NCBI GenBank assembly: GCA_037890055.1
Contig: JBBKBD010000008.1
Direction: 5' to 3' (one strand)
Source: Mediannikoviicoccus sp037890055
GTDB taxonomy: Bacteria; Bacillota; Clostridia; Tissierellales; Peptoniphilaceae
Length of the DNA stretch: 64,000 nucleotides
The stretch's first letter is position 1, and each line of letters opens with the position of its first letter. The position numbers were made by a program, and so were the translations under genes. This document shows positions 8,135-16,678 of the stretch, in pieces. The notes below the pieces were generated by a model, which searched no databases, had not been told where the DNA came from, and worked only from the letters and a program-made list of their open reading frames with translations.

Positions 8135-8972
8135 AATCTCTCCTAATCGCCCTTGTATTAAAAACATATCTATATTTAACCCTTAACAGATTGTATGCGT
8201 TATTACATTCTTCATAAGAATCAAATATTCCAAAAACTGTCGACCCAGATCCAGACATCAACGAAACTTTTGCATCTAATTCGTACATGTCTTCTATGAT
8301 GTCTTCGATTTCTGGACAAACTCCAACGGAAACTTTAGTCATGTCATTAAAGAAAAATTCTTTTTTTATTTCTCTCCTATTTAAAGCCTCAACAAGTCTA
8401 TCCATCTTATTTTCCTTTGTCATTTCAACCTTGGAGTAGACATAAGGCGTTGAAACTTTACATCCATTGTTGATAATGAGTATTGGTATATCCTCTATTA
8501 CTATCATATCATAGAAGTCAAATCCTCTACCTGTGGCTCTTAAAGTCCGATTTTCAAAAAAATATGGGACATCTGATCCGATATCCTTTGAAATTTCTTG
8601 AAGTTTTTCTTTGCTAAAATTAAGTTTCCAAATTTCATTTAAAGCTTCCATAACACAGGCACAGTTGGAGCTTCCTCCTCCCATTCCTGCAGCAATTGGC
8701 ATATTCTTTAAAACTTTTACTCTTATACCTGGGGTTCCATCGTAAAAAACCCTTAATGCATCCCATCCCTTGTATATAAGGTTTGTTTCATCCTTTGGAA
8801 AGTCTTCTTCGTCGCAAACTATTTCGATTGCATTTGAATTTGTAGTCTCTATTTCTATTTCATCATACACGTCTACAAATTGCATTATTGTATCTATATT
8901 ATGAAAACCGTCTTCTCTCTTATTCAAAACTTCCAAGGAGAGATTAATTTTTCCATATGATTTTCTCTTCAT
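8124..8972 (-). CDS. ispE: 4-diphosphocytidyl-2-C-methyl-D-erythritol kinase IspE
   Basis: GHMP-family kinase of the non-mevalonate isoprenoid pathway. The ATP-binding glycine-rich motif MPIAAGMGGGSSNCA is near residue 90, the N-terminal YGKINLSLEVL is characteristic, and the C-terminal SLMSGSGSTVFGIF motif is intact; 282 residues is the normal length. Start ATG with GGAG six bases upstream. It follows veg, as in Bacillus, but a terminator separates the two, and it overlaps murI downstream. Confidence 0.95.
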   Translation of the reverse strand: MKRKSYGKINLSLEVLNKREDGFHNIDTIMQFVDVYDEIEIETTNSNAIEIVCDEEDFPKDETNLIYKGWDALRVFYDGTPGIRVKVLKNMPIAAGMGGGSSNCACVMEALNEIWKLNFSKEKLQEISKDIGSDVPYFFENRTLRATGRGFDFYDMIVIEDIPILIINNGCKVSTPYVYSKVEMTKENKMDRLVEALNRREIKKEFFFNDMTKVSVGVCPEIEDIIEDMYELDAKVSLMSGSGSTVFGIFDSYEECNNAYNLLRVKYRYVFNTRAIRRDYEG

Positions 8973-9001
8973 TGTTAACTCCGTATTACCATACTCGGCA
9001 A

Positions 9002-9027
9002 AAAAAAACGACCTTAAGTCGTTTTTG
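9002..9027 (-). terminator. Terminator after veg
   Basis: Stem AAAACGAC / GTCGTTTT around CTTAA, followed on the minus strand by a run of nine T; it separates veg from ispE. The A-run makes it weakly symmetrical. Confidence 0.75.
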
Positions 9028-9029
9028 TA

Positions 9030-9269
9030 TTAGCATAGTTGTAATTCCACTGTTGAAGTGAGCAAATCTGAATAAGTAAATGAAATTGTTCTTTCTTGCT
9101 CAAACTCATTGGTTATTTTAATAGTGAATAAACTGGGAAACACATTTTCAATAACTCCGGTTTTTGTAATAATCTTATTACGTCCCTTATCGGCTTTGAT
9201 TACTACCTTCTTACCGATATTTTCCTCCACTTGATTCTTCAAGACTTCCAAGCTCATATACTTAGACAA
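9030..9269 (-). CDS. veg: Veg family protein
   Basis: Small protein of the Veg family (PF06257), 79 residues from the chosen TTG start at 9269, which has AGGAGG six bases upstream; the longer frame to 9293 lacks such a site. The family core VKADKGRNK-type stretch (here VVIKADKGRNKIITKTGVIENVFPSLF, listed only as landmarks VIKADKGRNK and VFPSLFTI) is present. In Bacillus subtilis Veg is abundant and linked to biofilm matrix gene expression; its position just before ispE is conserved there and here. The molecular role is not settled. Confidence 0.88.
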   Translation of the reverse strand: MSKYMSLEVLKNQVEENIGKKVVIKADKGRNKIITKTGVIENVFPSLFTIKITNEFEQERTISFTYSDLLTSTVELQLC

Positions 9270-9315
9270 TAATATCCCTCCTAGGCATATCAAATAATAG
9301 CATTAAGTTTCCATA

Positions 9316-9350
9316 AAATTAAGTCAACTATACTACATAAGTATACTACA
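9316..9350. repeat. Short direct repeat upstream of veg
   Basis: TATACTAC occurs twice, 13 bases apart, in the 116-base gap between veg and the HesB-like gene. A minus-strand TTGACT lies next to it. It could be an operator or chance in AT-rich DNA. Confidence 0.35.
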
Positions 9351-9385
9351 CTTTTTCAGGAAAGTCAAATTTGCTAATTTTCTTC

Positions 9386-9661
9386 TTAACTTAATTCTAC
9401 TTTAAGCCCCATTGAGAAGCCTTCAGCTACATAATCTACTTTTGCATTTTCGTAAACATTTTTTATTTCATCACGAATTAAAAAGTTAAAGCCTTGGCTT
9501 TCGATTACAAAATCCTTATCGGTCTTTTCACTTGGTGAAAGTGTGAACACATAGTCACAGCATGTGCTTGTGCCAATGTCGAATCTTAAATATTCCTTAC
9601 CTGTGTTTTCAAGAATTTTATTTAAATATGTCACAGCGGAATCTGTTACATTTACATTCAT
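9386..9661 (-). CDS. HesB/IscA-like small protein lacking the C-terminal CxC
   Basis: 91-residue protein resembling the iron-sulfur biogenesis HesB fold: MNVNVTDSAVTYLNKIL at the start, FRIRDEI-like FLIRDEIKNVYE, and a C-terminal FSMGLKVE. Canonical A-type carriers bind Fe-S through one internal cysteine and a C-terminal CGC; here the only cysteines are the adjacent pair C34-C35 (TSTCCDY). It therefore belongs to the divergent group annotated as HesB-like in Firmicutes and may not carry a cluster. It stands alone, divergent from the DUF1858 gene. Confidence 0.7.
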   Translation of the reverse strand: MNVNVTDSAVTYLNKILENTGKEYLRFDIGTSTCCDYVFTLSPSEKTDKDFVIESQGFNFLIRDEIKNVYENAKVDYVAEGFSMGLKVELS

Positions 9662-9730
9662 CTTATCCCCTCCTATGTATGTTTGAATTTATAATATAAT
9701 TGTATTATCATATGGTTAGGAGGTTATATC

Positions 9731-9913
9731 ATGATAACTAAGGATATTCTCATTACCGATTTGATTAAGTCCTATCCTGATGCGGTTAACATCCTTATTG
9801 AAAATGGTATGCCATGTATAGGCTGCCATTCAAGTCTTAAGGAAACCCTGGAAGAGGCCGCGCTTGTTCACGGCTTGGATATTGACAAATTAATTAGGGA
9901 ATTAAACGCTTAA
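9731..9913 (+). CDS. DUF1858 small CxxC protein
   Basis: 60-residue protein of the DUF1858 / hybrid-cluster-associated redox disulfide family. The motif GMPCIGCHSS places C29 and C32 as a redox or metal-binding pair; ITDLIKSYPDAVNILIENG and the C-terminal HGLDIDKLIRELN are family features. TAGGAGG precedes the ATG by eight bases. A likely promoter (TTGAAT, 17 bases, TATCAT) lies in the 69-base gap shared with the divergent HesB-like gene. No hybrid-cluster gene is adjacent. The role is unknown. Confidence 0.85.
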   Translation: MITKDILITDLIKSYPDAVNILIENGMPCIGCHSSLKETLEEAALVHGLDIDKLIRELNA

Positions 9914-9957
9914 ATTCCCTATACATATAAAGAGAGGGGAGAATTATCTCCTCATCT

Positions 9958-10191
9958 CTATTCTAATTCTAATAATTGCTTTAATTTTGGTTCGTCAAAT
10001 CCGACTACTTCTTCTTCTCCAACTACGATTACTGGAACGCCCATATGCCCCATTTTCATAAGTTCCATTCTAGCATCTGTATCTGTTGAAATATTTTTTT
10101 CATCAAATTCTATATTATTGCTCTTTAAAAAATCTTTTGCCGCAACACAGTAAGGACAAGTGTTGCTTGAATATACTACTACATTTTTCAT
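9958..10191 (-). CDS. Glutaredoxin-like protein (NrdH/Grx type)
   Basis: 77-residue thioredoxin-fold protein with the dithiol active site CPYC at residues 12-15, the cis-proline stretch MGVPVIVVG, and the glutathione-site-like GFDEPKLKQLL. Such small proteins reduce ribonucleotide reductase or other disulfides. Ribosome site AAAGGAG. It lies downstream of rsmA in the same direction with a 41-base gap. Confidence 0.88.
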   Translation of the reverse strand: MKNVVVYSSNTCPYCVAAKDFLKSNNIEFDEKNISTDTDARMELMKMGHMGVPVIVVGEEEVVGFDEPKLKQLLELE

Positions 10192-10232
10192 TTCAATACA
10201 CTCCTTTCAAATTAATTATACCCATGACATTT

Positions 10233-11096
10233 TTATTTAATCATTTCAGTGTATTTTTTTGTAATATTAATATAGTCTTCCAATGAAAGATTTTCCGCTC
10301 GAAGATTTCCAGACAGCTCTAAACTGGAAAGTATTTCTTTTAACTGAGCCTTCGATACATCTACAAAGCCTGTACTCAATGAGTTCATAATATTTTTTCT
10401 TCTTTTGGTGAATCCAGATCGAATAAATTTAAATAGATAGTCTTCGTCCACATCAAAGTCCCTGTCCACAAGTTCTAAATAAAGTATGGCAGAGTCAACG
10501 TTTGGACTAGGCATAAACACAGTTTTTGGAACCTTTATAAGTATTTCCGAGTTGCAATTGTATTTTAAATACAACGTCAATGAACCGTAGTCCTTGTTGT
10601 TAGGTGAAGCCACAACCCTTCTTGCCACCTCTTCTTGTACCATTACTGAAATGGTCGAGAAGTATTTTTTATTTTCAATAATCCTCTCAAGGATGGGAGT
10701 TGTAATATAGTATGGTAGGTTTGCCACTACTTTTAGTTTTTGTCCCTTTGCTTCTTCCAAAAAGATTTTTTCTAATTCGGTCTTTAAAAAGTCCCCGTTG
10801 ATTATTTTTACATTGTCATAGTTTCGAAGTGTGTAGTCTAACACTTCCATAAGTCTATGGTCCTTTTCGATGGAGATAACTTTTTTTACATTTAGGGCAA
10901 GCTCCTCTGTTAACGTTCCAAATCCTGGACCGATTTCAAGGACTATGTCATCCTTTGTTATTCCAGACTTCTCTACAATATTTTTTACAATATTTCCATC
11001 AATCAAAAAGTTTTGACCAAGACTCTTAGAGAAGCTAAAGTTGAATTTTTTTAAAATTTCAGCTAAGTATGAACTTTGATACAATCTATTTTCCAT
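10233..11096 (-). CDS. rsmA: 16S rRNA dimethyladenosine transferase RsmA (KsgA)
   Basis: Methylates two adjacent adenosines near the 3' end of 16S rRNA during 30S assembly, using SAM. Motifs: N-terminal SLGQNFLIDGNIVKNIVE, SAM-binding VLEIGPGFGTLTEEL, and catalytic NLPYYITTPI. 287 residues, usual length. Its start overlaps rnmV by 11 bases and it is the last gene of the metG-tatD-rnmV-rsmA block, an order conserved in Firmicutes. Confidence 0.96.
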   Translation of the reverse strand: MENRLYQSSYLAEILKKFNFSFSKSLGQNFLIDGNIVKNIVEKSGITKDDIVLEIGPGFGTLTEELALNVKKVISIEKDHRLMEVLDYTLRNYDNVKIINGDFLKTELEKIFLEEAKGQKLKVVANLPYYITTPILERIIENKKYFSTISVMVQEEVARRVVASPNNKDYGSLTLYLKYNCNSEILIKVPKTVFMPSPNVDSAILYLELVDRDFDVDEDYLFKFIRSGFTKRRKNIMNSLSTGFVDVSKAQLKEILSSLELSGNLRAENLSLEDYINITKKYTEMIK

Positions 11097-11622
11097 GATA
11101 TTTTAAAATCTTCTCCTCCAATTGTTCTCTCTCAATATTGTAATTATTAAGTCTTTTCAAAAACTGCTTTCCATTTGCATACCCTATGGAAAGTTCCTTA
11201 CCTAAAAATACTCTAAGCTCTTTTGAGCCCGGCCCCACAATTCCATATTCAACTAAATCTTGAAATGAAAACTCAACTCGCGGGCTTTCGTAAACCGCCT
11301 TTGCGTTTTGTAGTGCCTCGATTATATCTTCCGGTTTTGCATTTTCTATTCCAATGTCGTCGTTCTTTATTGAAAGGTCCCTTGAAAGGTATGCGTTTTT
11401 AACTCCAGGAACCGCCTTGTTAATGGTCTTTCGTATTTTTTCTCCAGCATAGTCTGGGTCTGTCAACACTATAACTCCCTTTTCTTCTTGGGCCTTTCTT
11501 ATTCTCTTAAAAAGATCTTTGGGAAAGTGATGGCCGTCAGTTGTTATAATTTCACAGTCAACTGCTTTTTTAACAGCAGCTACGTCATCCTTTCCCTCAA
11601 CCACGATTACTTCTTTAATCAT
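11086..11622 (-). CDS. rnmV: Ribonuclease M5
   Basis: Toprim-domain nuclease that matures 5S rRNA in Gram-positive bacteria. The toprim motifs VVEGKDDVAAVKKA (catalytic Glu) and VLTDPDYAGEKIRKTI (DxD) are clear, followed by the family C-terminal part ending ILKYHGK; about 178 residues. Two adjacent starts are possible (TTG 11625, ATG 11622); I use ATG. It overlaps the end of the tatD-type gene by eight bases. Confidence 0.95.
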   Translation of the reverse strand: MIKEVIVVEGKDDVAAVKKAVDCEIITTDGHHFPKDLFKRIRKAQEEKGVIVLTDPDYAGEKIRKTINKAVPGVKNAYLSRDLSIKNDDIGIENAKPEDIIEALQNAKAVYESPRVEFSFQDLVEYGIVGPGSKELRVFLGKELSIGYANGKQFLKRLNNYNIEREQLEEKILKYHGK

Positions 11623-12403
11623 CAAATTCTACACCTTTAAGTGAAAATAGTTTCACCGTATTCTCTCTAGAATGTTCTATTATTTTATCGATTTGTATTT
11701 CTTTTAAATTTGCTAACATATCTGCCACATATCTTACATTAGTAGGGTCATTTCTCTTGCCCCTATTTGGAACAGGCGCAAGGTATGGCGAGTCGGTTTC
11801 GATTAAAAGCCTTTCAAGGGGAATCTGTTTTGCCATTTCCCTTACGTTAACAGCGTTTTTAAAAGTCACAGGCCCTGCAATTGAAATATAGAATCCAAGT
11901 TTCATAAACTTTTCAGCCATTTCAACGGATCCAGTGTAGCAGTGCATAACTCCTCTGACACGCCCTTCAAACTCTTTCAATATGTCATAGGTGTCACCCA
12001 TGGCATCTCTTGTGTGAATAATTACAGGAAGGTCTAACTCGTAAGCTAGCTCCAATTGCTTTTTAAAAACCTCTTTTTGAATTTCTCTAGGGCTATTGTC
12101 ATAGTAGTAGTCCAGGCCGATTTCTCCTATGGCAACTACCCTTTCATCCTTTGAAAGTTCCCTAAGCTCATCTAAGTCCTCTTCCTTGAACCCTTCTGCA
12201 TCATGGGGATGAATGCCCACTGCCGCAAATATATTGTCATATCTGTTTGAAAGTTTCACAACTCTTCTACTTGTCTCCATGTCAGAACTTGGATTAATAA
12301 TATAGCTAATTGCATTTTCCTTTAGAGATTTTATAAGCTCGTCTCTGTCTTCGTCAAATCTCTCTTCGTCCAAGTGGGCATGGCTGTCAATCATCTGCTT
12401 CAT
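11615..12403 (-). CDS. TatD family metal-dependent deoxyribonuclease
   Basis: 262-residue TIM-barrel hydrolase. The metal ligands appear as DSHAHLD at the N-terminus, GEIGLDYYY, PVIIHTRDA, MHCYTGS and ETDSPYLAP, which is the complete TatD set. Family members cleave DNA 3'-ends and act in repair or turnover. The ATG shares one base with the metG stop codon, so the two are translationally coupled. Confidence 0.95.
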   Translation of the reverse strand: MKQMIDSHAHLDEERFDEDRDELIKSLKENAISYIINPSSDMETSRRVVKLSNRYDNIFAAVGIHPHDAEGFKEEDLDELRELSKDERVVAIGEIGLDYYYDNSPREIQKEVFKKQLELAYELDLPVIIHTRDAMGDTYDILKEFEGRVRGVMHCYTGSVEMAEKFMKLGFYISIAGPVTFKNAVNVREMAKQIPLERLLIETDSPYLAPVPNRGKRNDPTNVRYVADMLANLKEIQIDKIIEHSRENTVKLFSLKGVEFDD

Positions 12404-14340
12404 TATGATATCACAGCTCCATCATCTATATCTTTAAGTGTTGAAACTATTGTAAATTCTTCATCATTTGCCGCAGCAAGTATCATGCCTTTTGACTCAA
12501 CACCTCTTAGTTTTACCGGCTTTAAGTTAGTGCAAACTACGACTTTTTTGCCGATTAAGTCACTTGGTTCGTACCATTTTTTGATTCCAGAAACGATTTG
12601 TCTTTCCTCATTACCAATTTTTACTTTTAATACAAGTAATTTATCTGCATCAGGATGGTTCTTTGCATCAATTATCTTTGCAACCTTTAATTCCACCTTG
12701 TCAAAATCATCAATGGTTATTTCAGGTTTGCCTTTTATAACTTCTTTTGCCATCTTTTCTTGTTTTCTCTTTTCAATAAGCTTTTGATTTTCTTCACTAA
12801 GTCTTAGAACTTCCTTTTGTACATCAAGTCTTGGGAATAGATTTTCAGTCTTTTTAACCTTTGTTCCCGCCTTTGTTAAGCCAAACTCTCTTGCATCTTC
12901 CCAATTAATTTCATCTTGACCAATTTGTTCTTTAATCTTTAGGGCAGTGTCTGTAATAAATGGATTGATTAGAATGTTTACTATTCTTAGTGACTCCATT
13001 AAGTTATATAGTACAGTTGAAAGTCTTTCATTGTCTTCATTTTTTCCAAGTACCCATGGCTCTGTTTCATCAATGTACTTGTTCGTTCTTCTAATAAGCT
13101 TCCAAATTGATTCTAAAGCAGAGCTAAATGCCATGTCGTCAATATGTTTTTCAACTTCGACAATTGTATGCTTTGCCACATCAATAAGCTCTTCGTCAAT
13201 TGCTTCTGTTTTATTAGGAGCAGGTATTTCTCCACCAAAATACTTTTCAACCATGGTTACAGTTCTTGAAACAAGGTTTCCTAGGTCGTTGGTTAAGTCT
13301 GAATTTATTCTTTGTAAGAACTTTTCATTTGTGTAATTACCGTCGTTTCCAAACACAAACTCTCTTAATATAAAGTACTTAAGGGCGTCTTTGCCATAAA
13401 GGTCGATTATTGGTTCTGGATAAACTATATTTCCCTTTGACTTAGACATCTTGTCATCATCAAATAATATCCATCCATGGGCCATTATTGTCTTTGGTAA
13501 TTCTAAGTCAAGTGCCATTAGTAGCGCTGGCCAAATGATGGCGTGAAATCTTACTATCTCCTTACCTACAAGGTGAACATCTGCAGGCCAATACTTATTA
13601 AATTTTTCTTCGTCCTGTCCATAGCCAATTCCTGTTAGGTAACATGATAGCGCGTCAATCCACACATAGATAACATGCTTGTCGTCAAATGGAACTGGAA
13701 CTCCCCAATCAAAAGAAGTTCTTGTTACGGATAAATCTTCCAAGCCATCCTTCAAGAAATTATTTATCATTTCTTTTCTTCTTGAGTCCGGTTCTAAGAA
13801 CTCAGGATGATCTTCGTATAATTTTATAATTCTATCTGTGTACTTTGAAAGTCTAAAGAAATAAGTTTCTTCTTCATGATATTCAACAGGTCTTCCACAG
13901 TCAGGACATTTTCCATCATCAAGTTGTGCCTCAGTCCAAAAGGCTTCGCATGGTACGCAGTAATTTCCCTTATAAACTGATTTATAAATCTCGCCCTTGT
14001 CATAAAGCTTTTGGAAAATCTCTTGAACATTTTTTTCATGTTCCTTGGAGCTTGATCTAACGAACGCATCGTAATCTATTCCAAGTTTCTCCCAAAGTTT
14101 TTTTGCAGATTCAACTATTGGGTCAATGTACTCAAGTGGAGTAACTCCAGACTCAGTTGCTTTTTCAAGTAACTTTTGTCCATGTTCGTCTGTGCCTGTT
14201 GTAAAGAATACATCATAGCCTTGCATCTTCTTAATCTTCTTTAAAGTATCTGCAATAATTGTAGTGTAAGTATGCCCAACATGAAGATTATCACTTGGAT
14301 AATATATTGGGGTGGTTAAATAATATGGTTTTTTACTCAT
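12403..14340 (-). CDS. metG: Methionyl-tRNA synthetase
   Basis: Class I aminoacyl-tRNA synthetase, 645 residues from ATG 14340, which has GGAGGAG six bases upstream (the frame extends to 14376 without support). Nucleotide-binding HVGHTYT (HIGH-type) and KMSKSKGN (KMSKS) motifs are intact. A zinc knuckle with four cysteines (CVPC and CPDC) lies near residues 125-150. The last about 110 residues form a C-terminal tRNA-binding OB-fold domain (VELKVAKIIDAKNHPDADKL), as in dimeric bacterial enzymes. Expression is controlled by the T-box leader just upstream. Confidence 0.97.
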   Translation of the reverse strand: MSKKPYYLTTPIYYPSDNLHVGHTYTTIIADTLKKIKKMQGYDVFFTTGTDEHGQKLLEKATESGVTPLEYIDPIVESAKKLWEKLGIDYDAFVRSSSKEHEKNVQEIFQKLYDKGEIYKSVYKGNYCVPCEAFWTEAQLDDGKCPDCGRPVEYHEEETYFFRLSKYTDRIIKLYEDHPEFLEPDSRRKEMINNFLKDGLEDLSVTRTSFDWGVPVPFDDKHVIYVWIDALSCYLTGIGYGQDEEKFNKYWPADVHLVGKEIVRFHAIIWPALLMALDLELPKTIMAHGWILFDDDKMSKSKGNIVYPEPIIDLYGKDALKYFILREFVFGNDGNYTNEKFLQRINSDLTNDLGNLVSRTVTMVEKYFGGEIPAPNKTEAIDEELIDVAKHTIVEVEKHIDDMAFSSALESIWKLIRRTNKYIDETEPWVLGKNEDNERLSTVLYNLMESLRIVNILINPFITDTALKIKEQIGQDEINWEDAREFGLTKAGTKVKKTENLFPRLDVQKEVLRLSEENQKLIEKRKQEKMAKEVIKGKPEITIDDFDKVELKVAKIIDAKNHPDADKLLVLKVKIGNEERQIVSGIKKWYEPSDLIGKKVVVCTNLKPVKLRGVESKGMILAAANDEEFTIVSTLKDIDDGAVIS

Positions 14341-14363
14341 TTTCTCCTCCAAAAATAAACAAT

Positions 14364-14545
14364 AAAAAAACTTCATCTACATAGAGACGAAGTTATTCGT
14401 GGTACCACTCTAATTCAACTGTTTCCAGTCCTCATTTTTTAAAACTCCCAGGCCATTTCCCCTTCTATCTCCTCCGTCTTTCACCAAGCGACGGCTCTCT
14501 AATCTTGAATCGAAGGTTTCTTCTGTTCAACGTTTTTATTCAATT
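14364..14545 (-). promoter_or_regulatory. T-box riboswitch leader of metG
   Basis: On the minus strand the canonical T-box sequence AGAGTGGTACCACG lies at 14412-14398, followed immediately by a terminator hairpin AACTTCGTCTC / TAGATGAAGTT and a T-run at 14370-14364. Upstream are a stem-I-like segment and a candidate AUG (Met) specifier triplet at 14456-14454. T-boxes sense uncharged tRNA and switch terminator to antiterminator. The T-box motif is certain; the specifier assignment was not folded and is tentative. Confidence 0.93.
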
Positions 14546-14551
14546 GCTTTA

Positions 14552-14580
14552 ATTTTACTATATGGTATTAGTTTTTTCAA
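14552..14580 (-). promoter_or_regulatory. metG promoter
   Basis: TTGAAA (14580-14575), 17 bases, TAAAAT (14557-14552); transcription would begin near 14545, just before the T-box leader. Confidence 0.8.
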
Positions 14581-14601
14581 GCAATTTACAAAAAGGAGAG
14601 T

Positions 14602-15123
14602 TTATTTTTCTTTTTCTATTATTTTATCAATTCCCGCAATGGATAAACTCTTTGCCATTATTAAGAACAACACCATTCCAAATGAGCCTTGAATTAAATC
14701 AGTTGGGATTGAAGCAATACCTACAAAGATGGTCTTTGCAAAGAACATATTTGTAAAATAGTATCCAAGCACCATAATAAGTTCTGCTACTATAACTGCA
14801 ATTATGGTTGACTTATGTAGCCCCTTTGCTTTCTTTTGTGCATAGCCTACAAAAAATCCCATACAGCCCTTTATGATTAAAGAAAAGATTGCATAGTGGG
14901 AGTAACCTCCTATTATGTCTGCCAGTGCAGAGCCTAATCCACCTGCAAGTATTCCAACATATGGTCCAAAGAAAAATGAACTTAAATGTATAAATGCATC
15001 CCCTAAATTTAAATAGCCTCCAGACCTTGGTGATGGAACTCTAATAAACATTGTCCCAACGGTTACAAGCGCTATCATTAATGCTGTGTAAACTAATTTT
15101 TTTGTACTTTTTTTACTATTCAT
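14602..15123 (-). CDS. ECF transporter S component, possibly for vitamin B6
   Basis: Substrate-binding membrane protein of an energy-coupling-factor importer, about 173 residues with six hydrophobic segments; the motif GGYLNLGDAFIHLSSFFFGPYVG and GGLGSALADIIGG are typical of the PF12822-type S components. The EcfA/EcfT module is not in the window. Its divergent neighbour is a MocR/PdxR-like PLP-dependent regulator, the arrangement known for PdxU-type pyridoxine transporters, so vitamin B6 is a reasonable guess. Starts at 15126 or 15123 are both possible; GGTGG favours 15123. Confidence 0.82.
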   Translation of the reverse strand: MNSKKSTKKLVYTALMIALVTVGTMFIRVPSPRSGGYLNLGDAFIHLSSFFFGPYVGILAGGLGSALADIIGGYSHYAIFSLIIKGCMGFFVGYAQKKAKGLHKSTIIAVIVAELIMVLGYYFTNMFFAKTIFVGIASIPTDLIQGSFGMVLFLIMAKSLSIAGIDKIIEKEK

Positions 15124-15176
15124 CATTACCACCCTTTTCGTTTATTTTTCTCTCTAAGTAAAATCTTACCAGCAAC

Positions 15177-15191
15177 TTGTACCCTTTTGTA
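15177..15191. promoter_or_regulatory. Candidate MocR/PdxR operator
   Basis: TTGTA occurs at 15177-15181 and again at 15187-15191, one helical turn apart, between the two divergent genes and just upstream of the regulator promoter. MocR proteins typically bind direct repeats. Confidence 0.4.
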
Positions 15192-15200
15192 GTAGCAGAA

Positions 15201-15229
15201 TTGACTTTTCTCATGGGGTCAGTTATATT
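15201..15229 (+). promoter_or_regulatory. Promoter of the MocR-type regulator
   Basis: TTGACT (15201-15206), 17 bases, TATATT (15224-15229); the ATG is at 15246. Confidence 0.75.
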
Positions 15230-15245
15230 AGCTCTTGGAGGGGCC

Positions 15246-16652
15246 ATGAAATTATTTACAATACATTTTAACAACGACAGCTTTTTATATGAACAGCTCT
15301 ATGAATACATAGTTGAAAAAATTTATGACAAGACATTAAAACCTGGAAGCAAGTTGCCGTCAAAGAAGAAACTTTCAAAGCATTTAAATATTTCTGAAAA
15401 CACCGTGGATAAAGCATATGCACAGCTACTGGTGGAAGGTTATATCTATTCTGTGGAGAGAAGCGGTCACTTTGTGGAAAAACTACAACTTCCCATTAGG
15501 CCAGTAAAAACTTTAAGCTCGCCACAGGAGCAAGTAGCAAAAAAAGAATATTTATACGACTTTTCATACGCCGGCGTGGACAGTGAGATGTTTGACGTAA
15601 GTAGTTTTGAACAGGCCTTTAAAGAGGTTTCCAAAGACAAAACGGTCTTTACTGGTCGAAGCCTACCAGAAGGTTCATTAAATCTTAGGACTACCATTAG
15701 AGACTATCTTTTTTCTTCCAGAGGCTTCTCATGTTCAGTAGACCAAATGATAATCTCTTCTGGAACAGATTATTTATATCAACTGCTATTTAATCTTGTT
15801 AAAAAATCTTCCGTGTTTGGTCTTGAAAACCCAGGATACCAAAGAATTGCAAAGTATATTGGTCAAACAGATTTCAAATATATTCCCATTTCATTGGATG
15901 AAGACGGAGTTAATATAGATGAACTGATTGATAAAAAAATAAATCTCGTAACCATAACACCATCACATCAATTCCCCAGTGGTATAATCTACCCAATGAA
16001 AAAGCGACTGCAGTTATTGAAATGGGCAGATGAACATGACGGTTTTATTATTGAAGATGACTATGATTCGGAATTTCGATATCGTGGTAAGCCAATCCCA
16101 GCACTTAAGTCGGTGGATATTAACGAGAGAGTTATCTATATGGGATCTTTTTCAAAATCATTTTCTCCAGGACTTAGAATATCCTATATGATACTGCCGG
16201 AAGAACTGATTGAAGAATACGAAAAAATAAAACATATTTATCCATGTCCCGTTTCAAACTTCACCCAGGAGGCCTTTGCAAAGTGGATGACCAAGGGAGA
16301 GTTCTATAAACATTTAAATAAAACTAGAACCCACTACAAACAGAAGATGGAACTGATTATAAAATGTATCGAAAAAAGCGATATGAATTTAAAGGTGTAT
16401 GGAATGGACTCAGGACTTCATATGATTTTAGAAATTAATGAAGACGTAGACAGGGATAAACTTAAAATGAATTTGAGTAAAAATAAAATAAAAATAGATA
16501 TGCTTGACGACTACTACTATAATAAAAAATTGAAAAATCCCACAATGCTACTGGGTTTTTCAGTTATACTAATAGATGAAATTCAAATTGCCATGGAAAT
16601 ACTTTTAAATTCCATAAAAACCGCAACAAAAAAAGAGGTTGTGTCAGAATGA
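15246..16652 (+). CDS. MocR/PdxR-type transcriptional regulator (GntR HTH fused to aminotransferase-like domain)
   Basis: 468-residue fusion: GntR winged helix in residues about 5-75 (EQLYEYIVEKIYDKTLKPGSKLPSKKKLSKHLNI region) and an aminotransferase-I fold from about 90 on. The PLP lysine is K304 in GSFSKSFSPGLR, and the DDYDSEFRY motif is present. Family members such as PdxR sense pyridoxal phosphate and control B6 synthesis or uptake. Start chosen at 15246 because GGAGGGG precedes it; the frame extends to 15177 through the promoter. It is divergent from the ECF S component, its likely target. Confidence 0.9.
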   Translation: MKLFTIHFNNDSFLYEQLYEYIVEKIYDKTLKPGSKLPSKKKLSKHLNISENTVDKAYAQLLVEGYIYSVERSGHFVEKLQLPIRPVKTLSSPQEQVAKKEYLYDFSYAGVDSEMFDVSSFEQAFKEVSKDKTVFTGRSLPEGSLNLRTTIRDYLFSSRGFSCSVDQMIISSGTDYLYQLLFNLVKKSSVFGLENPGYQRIAKYIGQTDFKYIPISLDEDGVNIDELIDKKINLVTITPSHQFPSGIIYPMKKRLQLLKWADEHDGFIIEDDYDSEFRYRGKPIPALKSVDINERVIYMGSFSKSFSPGLRISYMILPEELIEEYEKIKHIYPCPVSNFTQEAFAKWMTKGEFYKHLNKTRTHYKQKMELIIKCIEKSDMNLKVYGMDSGLHMILEINEDVDRDKLKMNLSKNKIKIDMLDDYYYNKKLKNPTMLLGFSVILIDEIQIAMEILLNSIKTATKKEVVSE

Positions 16653-16678
16653 TTGATTTTTCATAACTTAATTTTATC

